From Gavia stellata (taxonomy: Eukaryota > Chordata > Aves > Gaviiformes > Gaviidae), in the NCBI RefSeq assembly GCF_030936135.1, contig NC_082600.1, positions 3,162,001 through 3,226,000 of the forward strand: 64,000 nt of DNA, written 5' to 3'. This document shows positions 12,813-26,700 of this stretch, in pieces. Within the stretch, counting starts at the first letter, position 1. The number at the start of each line of letters is the position of its first letter. The notes beneath the pieces are model-generated. The model did no database searches, had not been told where the DNA came from, and worked only from the letters and a program-made list of their open reading frames with translations. The position numbers and the translations under genes were made by a program.

Positions 12813-15800
12813 TCATGTAAAGCAATGCAGACAAAGAGGACAGATTTGGTTCAGAGCATTTGATGGAATTGCAACAGTGCCTTCAGACTGTGCCTTTATT
12901 TTACAGACCATTTATTTTCACATTTGTTGCAGGTCCTTGGGTTACCCTAAAAGCATCCCTAAACCCCCAAGCCACTTCCCTGCCCCAGGAAGACATAAGC
13001 AGGCAGGACCCCTGGCTTTCTGCAGCTTCCCCTGTCCTTGAGGGACAGATCCTGCTCTCTCCTCTAGTGCAGGGCAGGATTTAGCTGCGTCAGATGCCCA
13101 GGAGCATCACGGTGATCGGTTCACACAGGGATATGGGGACGCCATGTCCGCTTTGCCACCAAATCCATCCTTCGTGGCTTTTTGTTTTTCGTTGATCAAG
13201 CCCAACCCGTCTCTCAGATCCCACATTTGCAGGCAGGCTCAATGCAGAGGGGAGTGGTTTGGTCACTAAATCCCACAGGCAGCATCCCTAGGACACATCT
13301 ACGTCTCCCAAAACCCTGGCACCCCCAGGCTCTCTGCTCTCCACCAGCCAAAATTAAAACCATGGCTTCTTTCTTCCACGTCGCCGCTACCAAGCAGCAA
13401 TTGCAAAGCACCCGTGGGAGTAACAAGCTGCGCTCTGCACCGCTCTCCCAGGGGGAAAGCGTTATTTACAGCCAGCAACGGGATTAAAGCTTCAAACCGC
13501 TTTTAAATTTGGAAGAAAGGGCTTGCGCTTGGGGAGCTCAAGTGTGGAGAAGTCGCTCACATGGAGGAGGGAGGAGGTGACGCGGAGCCGTTCGGATTGA
13601 GCATCGGGGCGGCTGCAGCCACACCCTCCCTCGTGCTGCCCCGGGGATGGGAAACACGGGGGTGGGAAATGAAGATTGAAGAGGAGGACATCGACAGGAC
13701 CACAGGTCGCTGACAGAAAAAAATAAGCTGTAAAAATCTATCTTTAGGGTAAATAGCAAAGTGGTTGGAATAAAAGCATCCAAGTGGCCGTCCTTCCCCG
13801 CGCAACTGTAAGGATATTTGGGTGGCGGCGGCCATGCGGGGACTTGTGTTTTTCTCTTGCAAAGGGGTGTGTTTAAAAATTGCAGCCCAATATATAGCTT
13901 GATGCAGTTGAATGTATCCTTATAGCTAGTTCCGATTCATTTATTAAAGCATTTGTGGCTTTTCCGAGCAGCTCAGGGGTCCAAACTCCGTCTCCAACAG
14001 GTGCGGGTTGGGCGATGGCTGCTGCGGCGTGGAAACAGCATCCGCTCAGCTGCGCTTACTCTTTCCAGAAAGGTTTTTGCCCAAAATCTTCAGCCAAACC
14101 AAGCAATGCCTGCGCAGCAGATGGCGAGTACCGTCTGGGGGATTTCCAGACTGTCTTTCCCCACTGTGCTGAGCGGCATCAGCTCTTCAATAGGTCTGTT
14201 GACATCACCACATCTCCTGCCTCCTCCAGGAACACCCTTCCCACGTATCCGCAGGATTAAACTAATTCAAAAACCCTTCAGAAAAGACCCAAAACCCTTA
14301 GAAAAAGACCCGACTGTGAGCTGCCATCCGAGGAGATGCCCAGCGCTCCCTGGCTGCAGGACACACCTTGTGTAGGCACAATGGGCGCATCGCCCTTGTC
14401 ACCAACGTCACCGACGGCGGCTGCGCCGCCAGCCCAAACACATTTCCCATTTTGGCTATTTATGGCAGGGTAGAGACAAATGTGTCAGAGCTGTTAAAAC
14501 CCTGGCAGAAGTATTTTGAGCTAATTATCACCTTATAATCCCCGCCAAAAGACCTGTAGGGACAAAGTTGTGTTAATGCAGGTGAGATATTAAAAGCAGA
14601 GGTAAGCGGCTCAGTGTCCCCGATGGGCATCACTACCCCCCGGAGAGCCGGGGTCCCCCCTGCTCCTGCCACAGGGGTAACTCATGCGTGTGCCTCCGCT
14701 TCACAACATTTCACCAAAATATTTGGACCCAGGGAGATAATCATATTGGGGAAGAAGCACCTGTGTCCCCAGGCTTGAGAGAGAGAAAAACTGCTGGAAA
14801 AAAGGGAAAGAGGAAAGGTGGATCCCACGTTACAGCAGAAAACCTCCCAGCAATGCTGTCGTGAAAACATGCTTTGAGCGTGTTTTCTCAGGTGAGGTAT
14901 CAGTGTCCACGCTGAAGCAAAAAAACCCTGAAACGGGGTGATTTTCCAAAACAAGCTTCAACTCACACCACCTTCGCTATGAGCCGCGTGAGGGACGGGT
15001 GACTGATGGACGATGCTCTTTCTCAAACCAAAAATCCCGCTAAACTGAGATGTCAGGGTTGTATCAAAGCTGTCCAGGTTCCTAGCCGGGGCTTAAGTGT
15101 TTAATCCAGGCTTCATCCACACACCAGCGATGTGCAGTGGGAGCTGGGGGGCCATGCACCGGCGGAGGGCTGGCGCACGCCCAAGGACCACCGCGACACC
15201 TGCACCCCGGACGGACTTTCGGCCAAGCATAGATCACAGCAAACACAGAGCAAGAAAATGTTCCTTATGCAACTTTAACTCCGTTTCACAAACTTAGTTC
15301 CATTTACTTGTTAAAGTTTAATACGTCCCTGGGAGATGGGGGGAGGGAGCTGTCAGCACTGCTGTAACTCTCCCCATGGTTCAGCTGGCATTTTTTATTT
15401 GTGTTTCCACTCTCAACAGATAAATCTGCTTTTATCTCCTTCCTAGTTATCCAAAAGCCTGAAAAAATTCAGAGGCGGGAGGAGGGGACAGACGTCGTGT
15501 AGGAAACTCAACGATGCAAATTTACTGCAAGGAAACAGATAATATCAGGAGGTGATTCTGCATCTTTGCCGAGCGTGACTTGTGCATCGCAGGTGGTTAG
15601 AAATATTAATTAAAGTGAACTGAAAGTTAGCATTAAGAAACCCTTGAGGATTTGACCCCCTGTAGCACCCAAACATAAGTTTAGGCTACAAGAAGCAATG
15701 GACTCCCCCAGCTCCCAGGGTCGCCACAGAAGGGCCGGGCTCTAACAGCACAGCCGATGATCTAAAAGAAAAATAGGGAAAAGATGGGCAGCGAAGTGGT

Positions 15801-18800
15801 AATGGATCTTTTCATTAAGGGCTGTCATGGACCACCTGAAATTCCCTTTGCCATTTCTCTCTATAAATGTCATCCTCAGGCGGATGCTCTGCTATAAAGC
15901 GATGATTTTTTTTTAACCTCTGCATAGCGTAGGTGTTTGTTTGAATGTATAAATAGCCACAACCTCTGTCGGGGCTCCCGAGATGGCTCGGCTGCCAACT
16001 TCTACTCCCTTGCGAGCAGCATGCCTGATTTTCCCCGCAACTCGCCCCTTCTCATCCTCCATCCCCCTCTCCTACCGAAGCACAATGAGTTTCGCTAAAA
16101 AAGTTTAGCTTTGACCTATGCGTATATCAGGAGTTACTGCTTTTTGGATCCAAGGGGGCTTTTTACGGCAATAATCCTCCCTGTCGGCAAGGGGGTGCTT
16201 GGCGTGCTGGTCCGGGCTGCGAAAGGCTCATCAGGATTCACCGCACGGGGCTGGGGCTTTTCGGCAGGGACGGTTTAGGAAACAAGGGAGAGAGCAAGGC
16301 AATAAACATCTCTCTAATGGGCACGTCTGCGACGGCAGTGGAGAAACGCACCGGAGGCATTTTCTTTTCCCCAAGACGGCAGCTGGAGTTTACCCTGTAC
16401 GATGAGTCCCTGCAGCCGTTAATGACTGAAAGAGCCACTTCCTATAATTAGATTTTCATAGGTGAAATGAATTTAGGCAGGCTGCGGTGAGTGATTACAA
16501 GACTTAATGATGGTCTCTTTCCATGCCCGCGAGGATGCTCGGGGAAAGCTGCATCACAGTTATCTTCACCAGAGGCAGGCGCGGCGTAATTCGATATATT
16601 TTTATGCAGCGAGGAGAATGGACTCCTGGTAGGCTTAACGTACCTACAGCCCCTTACAGGCACGAGCGGTGAGAGACGGCTGCGACTGGGGAGTAAGATA
16701 CAACACAGGGAAATCTCCACCATCCTGGTGCATACACACACATTCCCCTCCGCCACCGCCCGGGCAGGCGATAGCAATTATTTACCCTCATTAACATCAG
16801 CTTGCTTAGCACCAGCCTTATCCCTTGTCCACCTGGGATGCAGGATGCTGTTTCCTTAGCTCCCATGAACACTCCTGCTCTTACAAATACCCTTTATCGG
16901 AGCAGGTTTCGTGTCTTTTCTGCACACCGCATTTCCAATGGGGCTGTAGGAGCTCCATGGGAAGGCACACCAGGACCCATTTGGGTTTTCTCCCCCAGAA
17001 AGTGCAGGCTGGGTCGAGGCAGTTTTCATCTGTCCATGGGAAGATGGAGTTGATGGAGCATCATTTTTTTAGGCTCCCCCTATGAGCAGCTCTTGGGAAG
17101 AAATAAAGCAGAATCGCTCCCACTCTGACTCCTTCCGCAGCTGCAAACCTGGAGTTTTATGGATGTCACAGCTTTAATATTCCTTTCAAAACAGGCTGTG
17201 GACATAAAAGGCTGGTTTGTCAATCCGTTTATTGCCCGGGGCTAAGCAGCTAATTCTGCTGTGTTTTTGCGGTTTGCATTGAACAAGCTGGCTTTCCAAG
17301 ATCAAAAAATCTTCTAACATCCGCATGGGGTTGCAGCCGCAGCCCTCCCCGATGCCAGCACTCTTCCCCTTCCCTGGGAGCGAGACAAGAGGGTGACAAA
17401 CTCAAGGATTTGACACCCTTAAATACCCCCATTTTCCTTATTTCTTCGGGAGACTGTAGTCCCCTTTGGTGGCATCATGTCACCCAGCGTAACACTACGA
17501 TAGTGCTATCAGACATGCCAAAACCCCTTCCGCCAAAATCCATCCTCCGGGTCCGATTCATGCAGTGTAGGACAGGAGAACGGCTCTGCAATGTGGATTT
17601 TGAACTGGGGGGGTTTGCATCACCTGCTGCACCCCTGTGCCCCCCAGCTCCAGCCCGGGGACCTGTGCCCAGGCTGGCATCTCACTGCTCGCCTTTGCTG
17701 GAGGGACCCTCTCCTGGGGACGCTGTGCCAGTTGATGCCGGCTTTCCCATGGCTTTAGCAGCCTGGAGCTGTTAAATCACCCCCTCCACTCCCAGCACAG
17801 CGCTGCTTTGGGCTGGTTTTGTGCTCCCTGGTACCAGCTTTAAGCACAGCTGGGGAGATTTCCAAACTGCCAAGCAGAAAATGAGAAATAATCAACTCTC
17901 AGACCTAGTAACATACAAAAATTACCATTTTTCTGTCAAAGCCCATTCTTGCTCCAAGGCCACCTCCAGCAGGATGCTCCCAAGGTTCTCCCTCGCCTTT
18001 GCCCGCTCTCCCACCACCTCATACTTCCCGTGAGTTTCTATCCCAGAGTAACTCTTTCAGGAGGCTGTAAAAAGCAGTTTTACACTAACAAGCTTAAATA
18101 GCTGCCCAAACTCCATCTTCCAGCAAACATGGCATTACGGGGCTCCTGCTGGAAACACAACAAGCGCTTGTGGGGAAGTTCATGTCTGGCAGAGAAGAGG
18201 GCTTTGAAAGAAAGAGAGAAATAAAGAAAGAAACTCTTTTTCTGCAGTGGTAGTTGAATTAGCCCCCTTCAAACGCCGGTGTCGAAGTGTGGAAACCGGC
18301 ACTGAATAACCGCCACAATCATCCGCACCTGTCTGCTGACCACTAACATTTAAGAGAGAGATATTTAAAGGCAAATTGTTGGATATTCCTTCGCTGGCAG
18401 CAGCTAGCCGGCATTTAGATGAAATGGCTGCCCTCCAAGAAAATAGCAAAATAATGACAGAAAAGCAGCCGGCTCTAGATACAACAAAGCACAAGAAGAC
18501 AAAGTCAAGATTAAAACTGCTCTCATGCTGGGGACGCAGGCTAAGTTCATTGAAGTGATGTATTGCTGTTCCCACTCTTGCCCAGAGCAGCTGCTGAAGC
18601 TATAACGGGCCACGTACAAATCTTGCAAGCCATGTCCTAGCAGGACATCTGTAATAACTGGCCTTTTAGATACAGGAGATGCATGAAATGGAGCGTCCCA
18701 GGCTCTGCGGAGAGCAAAGGTCTTTGTTAATCAACAGCGATGCACAAAACCTGGAGGAGACCCTATCAGGCTGTTTATGCCCAAAAACTCAAGAACGCAA

Positions 18801-20549
18801 ACAGCTGGTTTCCACTAATCCCTGGGCTGATCCCTGCAGGCATGAGTATGGGAGAGCACCGGGGACCTGATGAAGGCGTCCGTCCCCAAAATGCCTTGAG
18901 AAGGAGAATTTTCCCCATTTGACTGCTGCTGGTTTTTTGTCAGCCTTGGCTGAGCTCATCCCTTGCATATCTTTGAGTTGCAAAACATCAAAAAACTAGT
19001 CTTTTCTCTGTTCGTGGTGGCCCTTGCTCTTCTGTGCAGCTTCTCGGTCTAATAAGGGCTTTGCACACACTTCATCCTTTCCCGCGGAGGAGTGTTATTA
19101 AAAGGTCTCTCTCTTCTGCTCAGCCAGCTGTTCTCATAAAACGTGGAAATTTCATACCTCTGATGAGCTCCACTCTTCTGTCAATAGGGTAGGAGTCGGC
19201 CAGCAAGTTAGAGAATTAAGTAAAAACTCAGTAATTGCATTTGTTTCATTTTCTTAGGAATCCAAGCTAGAAAACATGGCCCAACCTACTAAAGAGAGAG
19301 CAAATGTCTGTCCTCGCGGTCGGCTCCCAGACCTGGGAGGACAGGGAGACACCCCGAAGTGCCATCCCATGCACACCCACACTGCTCTGCACACACATTT
19401 CGTGGGTGACCATCTCAAACGGGGCTGAAGCCCATGAAGTTCAGGATCATCATGAACGTGTGTGCGCTTGCAACTCACGTTTTTGAGCTTACAAATTTTC
19501 ACGTGAACAGTTCTTCTTGGTTTTGCATGGAAATTCTGGTCTTGCAGAACCAGCATAGACCCCAGGTGGCTTTAATCCACCAGCCAAAGCTCTGCTCTGA
19601 CATTCACACTTTTACACCATTTGCGCTAGAAAATAGAATTATTCCTGTCCTAAACCAGTTGAAAAGAAAGGCGTGATCACTGGCAAAGCCCCTCCCAGTC
19701 TCTGATGGTTGATAGCACGAGTGCTAAACCAGCCAAAAGCATATCCACGTGAAATATATCACCCACTTCCTAATTTTGAGGATTCAGATTCAAAGCCAAG
19801 CCCAAACCATGGTGAGTTTCATGCCGGCTCACAGCCACACTTGGAAGCAGCCCCAATACATCAGCTGTGAAGGAAAGGTGTGATTTTCCCTCTGCCAAAG
19901 AACTTTGAACAAAAATAGAGGTAAACGAGTCCTCGGTGAGCATTGAAAACAGCTTTGGTTCCAGAAGCATCCCGCTCACAGATGGACCACCTTAAAAAAA
20001 GAGCATTACCACCGAGGTACGATGAAAAATGGTGCCGTTTTATTTGGTATATCATGAGCCGCATCTCCCTGCTGTACCCGCTGTAAGTGGAGTACCGGCT
20101 GTAGCAGGTAGAGCTGTATCTGTAAAATCTTCAAACATTGCCTCCAGGCAAGCAGTTAATCTTCTTTCCCTTTGTTGGTAATATTTTTTCTGCAGGTTAT
20201 ATCTGTTAAAATGTAATTTGCACTCCCCAAATCAGAGGACAGGCTTCGTGACAAGGAGAAACCTTGCGCCAAGACGCCGATGTGCTTTTTCCATCTCCCA
20301 GCCTAGTGACGGCAGCCGCCGGTACCACGTATCACATCTCTAAACACAATAAAGTTTCATTGTTCATTAGGATGGCTGCAACGAGGCGTTGGCGGAGCGA
20401 TCAAATAATTGTTTCTAAAAGCACAACGTCTTTATGATGCCTTAACGTGGTGCTTTAAAGCATCGTTGGGAAATGAATTGAGTGCGGGGGTAGGCGATTT
20501 CAGCCTTGTGAATAGCATTATGCTATAAATGTTGAAAAAAACTAGAGAG

Positions 20550-20710
20550 ATCCATAGGGCTGAAGGTGATCGAGAAGTTACTGAGCTCATCCACTTCCCC
20601 GGCCACAATCAACTTCATCGAGTCATTCCCACGAGATCCTTGTCTGACCTGTCTTAAAAACCTTCTATGACGAAGAGGTCACAGTCTCCCCGGCCATCTA
20701 CCCCAGGCAC
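20550..20710 (-). mobile_element. Ancient CR1 LINE 3' remnant
   Basis: Read on the plus strand, the order of short matches follows the reverse complement of a CR1 3' region: an AGGGCTGAAGG start, a region resembling the 'precautionary tale' of CR1 3' ends around TGTCTGACCTGTCTTAAAAA, then a degenerate counterpart of the stretch that in young copies describes dynamic text such as CCTCCCTGGGCAG. It is far more diverged than the three young copies in this window and resembles the old CR1 families shared by birds, crocodilians and turtles. The assignment rests on remembered consensus and a repeat search would be needed for the subfamily. The element butts onto a TTCT microsatellite at its right end. 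Confidence 0.6.
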
Positions 20711-20732
20711 TTCTTTCTTTCTTTCTTTCTTT
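20711..20732. repeat. TTCT microsatellite
   Basis: About five uninterrupted copies of the tetranucleotide TTCT lie immediately beside the old CR1 remnant. This is an ordinary polymorphic-type microsatellite. Confidence 0.9.
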
Positions 20733-23700
20733 TGTTAGCACAAATGCATAAATAAAACCAACACTGCTGAGCAAACTTAAAGACTTAATTCCTCTTTCTA
20801 CACCCAGTACAGCCTGTGGGTCTTCCACAGGGGCCTGGCACGTGTGACCCACACCCATTAGGGGACGCAGCCCCAGCCCTCTTCCCCAGCTCTGCTCCCT
20901 GGTCCTTCCCCCCGAGTATTTCTGCTGCTGATTGCTCCTGCTGGACAGTAAAACTGGGTGCTTCCCTCACTGACAGCCATTCTGGTTTACTCAGACCACT
21001 TTTTTAGATAGTTTAATTCCACATTAGTTTTCCAGTCTGGTTTCCCTGCACATCCCAGGCTGATGCCAGCATGGTGGGGCCATCCTCAAGCTATGTCGCT
21101 TCCAGTGCACCTGGTGACTACTTCCCCTGGTGCCTCTTGGTTTGTGTTTCGGCTTTTCAAATTTTGTCGCTGTTTGTTTTCATCATTCTTTTCTGCCGAT
21201 TTTTAGTAATTAGGCTTATTCTCTACTTCATATACTCCTCTTTTTTGACTAAGACCAACAAAGTTTTCTTTGAGGAGTTGCCCACACTCCTTAGCACCTT
21301 CCCCAGAAGGTCCCACTTGCCATTCCCCACAGCCACTGTGCTTTGTCTCCTGGAAATACATCATTTTTAGTTTGGGCGCTTCTTTCTTTCAGTCCACAGT
21401 GACTTTCAGCCAATTGGCTTTTCATCTTCATTGAGCCAACTCACCCTCCCCTTTCAGCTAGGCCCAGTCGAGAAGTTCCACCTTTCCAATCACTTATTCC
21501 ACCTTCTGTTATACCTATGAAAATTAAAAATTCCAGCTTCTGTTCACTTGCAGTTCTTGTATGTCTCAGCTGACACCCTGCCAGATGGGCGTTTGCACCC
21601 ACTGGACATGAGATGGTCTGTTAATTGTGTTCCCTCAACATGCTAAGACACAGCGACTCCTGAACCAGCACATGTCCATCAGCTGTATGGGTTATGTATA
21701 ACATGATAAGAGGAGAACTGAAGCTACTGCTTGTTCAGAAAGAAGAAAAAACCTTAATGGCATGTGATTTGTCACAGGTGATCAGCAACGCAAGTTCATG
21801 GCCACCGCTCTAGCACAGGGCTAGTTACCTTGGCCAAAAGATCACAGTACTGGGGCCACCTCAGTCTGGTTTAGGAGGCACCACTGTCTGCTCAAGGAGT
21901 CTGAGCAGTAAACCCTCTCAGACACATTTGTCCTGGCAGCAGCCGAAAGCAGTGGCACATTAGATGACAGGTGGATCCCGGAGCCCGTCATTCACAACCA
22001 AGAACAGCTTTCAACACCACCTTCATGGAAGAGCTCAATTTTAAAACCAACAGCCAGGCTTTAAATCCATTTGGATTTAAATGCTTTTGGATTATTATGA
22101 TTCTTCAGATACTGCCAGGGAATCTGTGTGTTGCACGTACCCAACTTCAACACTTAGTTTGGAAGACGGCTTCTGCTCAGCTTGGGTTATTTTGGATGCT
22201 GCATTTTGGGCAATGAGCTACATTGCGTTCTCTTTGCTCACGACGGGGATGAGATAGCCAACACAGACGTACACCAGCATCACACACGAGCAAGCCTTGA
22301 CATCTCCCTGGAAGGGACAGTGCATCCTATTGACATGAGGTCTCATTTTGGTATTCACAGGAGCTGAGTGTCCATCTGAGGTCTGTGCGTGCTTCTCACA
22401 GCAGGAGATATGAAGACTTAACATCTCTTCTCCGAGAGCCTGCCACCTGAGAGCATGGGAAAAGGAAAAAGAAGCCAGCTCAAGGTCCAACAAAATAACC
22501 ATCTAGAGAGACAACTAAGTGGACAACTTTAAGATGTGTAAGTTATCATTGCTTGCCTCAGTATAGTTAAAAAAAAAAAAATCAATCTTTATAGTTGGAA
22601 AATGACAGTAGCTTATTTAATTTATGACAAAAGCAAAGACAAGAGGAGAATAGCATTGAAGATTACACTTGCCGAGTGCGATGCTCTCCTGTAATGTAAT
22701 GAAATGAGTTAAGAGCAAAGTGAATTAGTGTTACAGGCTGACCTCATCCCACTAATCCCGGAGAGCAATAAGAAATGGAAGGTTGCATTTGCCAGCTTGG
22801 TTTTCAAGGTCAGTGAGGACCAAAGTGGCCAGTCTCCTCTCCCTGTGATTTTAGCATTAACTGAGCAGCTGGCTCTGATCCTCATAATTTATTCTAACAA
22901 GGAGAATTACTCCAGTGCCTTTGGCAGATGGGTAACACCTTCAGGAGCAAGGAGAGCATGAGAATGAGGGGCTGCAGGTATCAAACCAGCTCCCACACCC
23001 AGGTACCTGGTCATCTCTTGGTATTTGGTACTTTGCACCGAGCAGATTGATAGGACTGCAGCAAGTGGTGGCTCACCCCGGCACATCCTGGCTGCATCGC
23101 TCTTGGACTGATCCTGAGGTGGTCACCATCCATCCCACTCTCGGCTCGCAAACGATTCCTATCTCCCTCCTGTGCCTTTGCTCAGAAAAGTTATGGATGC
23201 TTTAAAATGAGTTTTGTTTCAAAACTGTATTTCTCATGCCCTGACAAGAACTTACCCCTGAGCAAACGGCGTATAAAGTTTTGATGGTGGTAATTAGCCG
23301 CCTGCTGAGCTGGATGTTTCTGCAGGTAAGATCGTCCTCCGCAGGGAGAGACGGCCCGAGACCCTGGTATGAGACACCGGCCGATGAAGTGTTTTGCAGA
23401 TTTATGCACTCTGGCTGCAGCTCCAGCTCAGGGCTGAATTTCATGGTGTGCAGAAGGCTGTACGCCACCAATCCACCATCCTGCCCGGGGACAAGCAGGC
23501 GCTGGTTACACCCAGAGAGCTGCTCCTCCCGCACACGGCACCGTGAGGTTGCCCTGTAATCAGGAGCTAAAGGCAGACAGCGGATGGGGGTCTGGCAGGA
23601 GGGTTCATTCAGGGGAGGGTGCTGAGCTGGTCTTCTGTATTATCCAACAGATAGAAAAGAAAGGTGCATGAGGACGGGCGCTGTGGCTCTTTTGGGGACC

Positions 23701-26700
23701 GATAAATTTACCGGATCAGACTGCCACCAGCCTTGATGGAGCCGGTGTCAGGGCAGCTTTCCTGCAGAGAAAGGCTGAAGTACACAGCATTATCTCTCTG
23801 GGAAGATGGACACCTGGTCTGGAAGCTGAGTTGTAGGAAATAGAGCAAATGCAGCATTTCTTTCTGTGATGCACACAGAGGATCCATCCTTCTTTCATTT
23901 TCATGACTGTAACTATTGATCTGGTTGAGTTATGCTTGAGCTGTGATTGAAGAAGAAGGGAAAAGGGGGGGAGATCATTTCAAAGTCAGTGAGAACACTG
24001 CTTTTGAGAGGCAAAATCACCAGACCCACCAAACAGAGCCGTGTCTCTGTATGCAATAGGGTGACATCCAAGATAGGAAAAGACAGGATAAAACTCCGAT
24101 CGATATTGTCCTGTGTACAGCTGGGAGGGATCAGGCACAGATGACTACGCAGTGCTGTATGAGGAACAAAACCATTGCAAACAACCAGGGAAGCTGCAAA
24201 TGTACCTGCAGGAGCTCAGCACCTGCAAAGCAGCAAGTCTCATCAAGCTGATGTTTAAGCACCCAGGTTTTCACTTGTCCTCACGGTTCCTTAGCTTGCA
24301 TGTGCAAAAGCAGTGATGACCTACCTCAAGGAGCACCCATATCACCTTGCACATGTGCCATCGTCAGAAATGGCAGAAAGTGAGCAACTCCAGCTGTCCT
24401 TCAACCCCTGTTTCTCAGCACTCGCCATTCATCCCATAGATTCAAAGAAATGTCCATCATTCAGCTGATATCACTGCAAAAACCTGACAGAAGCAGAGTC
24501 TAGGACAAGCATTCTTGCAAGACAGGAGCATCTCGCTCTCAGAGCCTGCATCTGAGAGACTTTTACACGGAACACAGGGTCAGATTTGGGCAGGAGCCTT
24601 GCCACAGCTGCCAGCATGCCACCCCAAAGAAAGGCCACCAAAGTCTGTGGCTCTAGATGCAGGCACTGGGTTCGGGGGCCCTTGAGGAAGGGCATGGGTG
24701 GCTGGCCAAATCCCCATAGGAAACACGGCTTCAGTGCAGCTAAGATTTAATTTAATTGCAAAAGTCATTATGTGCAGGAGTCTAGAGTCCTGAATAGCCA
24801 TCATATTAAATATGAAGTGCAAATAAGTTTTACTACCAGGGGTTTTGCTTGGTTTGGGTGAGCGCTCAAACTTCTGAAATCCCCAGATCTCTGCAGCTAA
24901 TCCTGTGAGATCACCAACATGACTTTTCCAAGCCTGAGGCAAGAGAAATTGTTAATGCCTGAGCATGCGTGGAGAAATTCGGAGGCTTCACTGGGAAGCC
25001 TCACAAGGAGCTCAACTAATCCGTACCCATCTCCGTTCAGTGGGTCTAAAGGATGTAGAGATTTGTAATAAGACCGCCCAGAATATTTGCACCATTGCAA
25101 GAGTTCAGGTCATGGAAGAAGGTTAATGTGGCATTGCTGCTTTGTGCATCTACCTCCTGGACCACAGGGAAACGTCCAGAGATTTCTTGTGTCATGAAGA
25201 CCAAGGGCAATGCAACGTCAAACCACACTGGGCAAAGCATGGCATGCATCCCAGCCGGAGGCAAGGCAGAGAAGTGCAGATGCAATTTTCCTCTAAAAAA
25301 AAAAAAGATTTTGAGCCTGATCTTCACCCTACAACACAACCACCTTGTGCAAACAAGCAGAAAGTGGGGTTTGGAAAACTCCTGGGGGAGCATCAGCCAG
25401 GTGGGAGGCAGCCCCATCAACACCACCCCACGCAGCCGTTTTAAGGCACTTTCCATCAGAATGACAATTAATGCAGGAGCAAGGCGAGGAAGCAGCCTGG
25501 TGGGACGGCACGACTACCAACGTGGCTTTTTACACGCTCAGCCCTGGCTGGGCTGGTCCCGGAGGCACACAGATGGGCTTCTGCTCCAAAAACACCGCCT
25601 TTCCGGTGCCGATGTTCACTACCTGCCCAGGCAGCTCCGACCTTTGGCAGCATGTGATTTCAGGCTGCAGCTCTAAAATGTCACTGCTGCTTCTCATTTA
25701 CGCTATTAATCATTTTCTCCCTTCACACGCAGCCTAATCAATGGGGACAAGTGCACAGTCCCTCTAACCGATTCCTATTATTCCTCATTATGCCCTTTGT
25801 TCCAACCCTCTGCTTCCCCATCTGGTATTAAACCCTGAGACCCCCCATCCAAGCTGTCCTTTGACTGTCTCTGTAGGGACAACTATGCTTTAGTTGTGTA
25901 ATCAATTAGCCAGGAACCAGACCACTGGCTCGGATACCTTCTTAGAGCAGCCTTAATTTTGATTAATATCTCTTCATGGCTTTAAAACCATATAGGCATG
26001 ATTCCCTATCCAGCCATGCTTGTTAAAATCATAAATCAATCTATTCCATTCCCTCCAGACGCGCCGAGACCTTTCCAGTTGCAGCCATCCAGCTACCGCC
26101 GCCGCAGAGCGTTATTTACTGGGTTTGCTTCATCCCTCTGCAGAGAAGAAATCCACTCACCGAAGCCAAAAAAAAAAGCCAGAAATACGTGTTTATTTTA
26201 AAGTAATTAAAAGTTACCTCCTGCAGACAGTACACTCTTGAACAGCTCTATCCATGCCAAAGAGGCTGCAAGCAAACACAAAGCCCCGCCGTACTTCTCC
26301 GCTTTGCTGCTCACCCAAAGGGTCACCCCAGCCACTGTCACCCGGAGATTTTGCCCATCATCACGTCCTTAGCATTTGCCTAGAGGGGAGGTGGAGGAAA
26401 AATACACACACGTACATGGGCTCACATACCTATATATAAAAAAAGATGTCTCAGCTTCAGACACCAGCCAGTTTACGTCTTCAAAAGCCATGTGTCGCAA
26501 CTCAAGGTCCCATTTCAGAGCCCCACACCAGCCCGTTTTACGCCTTCTTGATGCTCAAAGCCCCTCCCATCCCAATTACACTCATCCCTTTGGGAGAAGA
26601 ACACCAAAGAGATAATGTTTCCTCTTACATTTTCTTTTATTCCCTTTTCTGTCACCCCAGCCCAAGGCTCAGGTTTTGGGGGTCTGGTCTTCACAGCGCA

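Larger units (their letters stand above)
3159..20549. other. Gene-free intergenic DNA with AT-rich blocks
   Basis: No exon with a recognisable protein family, no structural RNA and no clear transposon was seen across this stretch. Short open frames on both strands look like chance. AT-rich blocks with homeodomain-type TAATTA cores, GATA and SOX-like motifs occur for example around 3580-3800, 10130-10520, 12270-12420, 15590-15960, 16440-16820 and 20340-20530. They resemble conserved non-coding elements of vertebrate gene deserts, but conservation cannot be tested here. Minor repeats are listed separately. Confidence 0.6.

Noticed and set aside
25095-25676. 193-codon open frame on the plus strand
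   Set aside because: The translation runs through an A-run and has no family resemblance.
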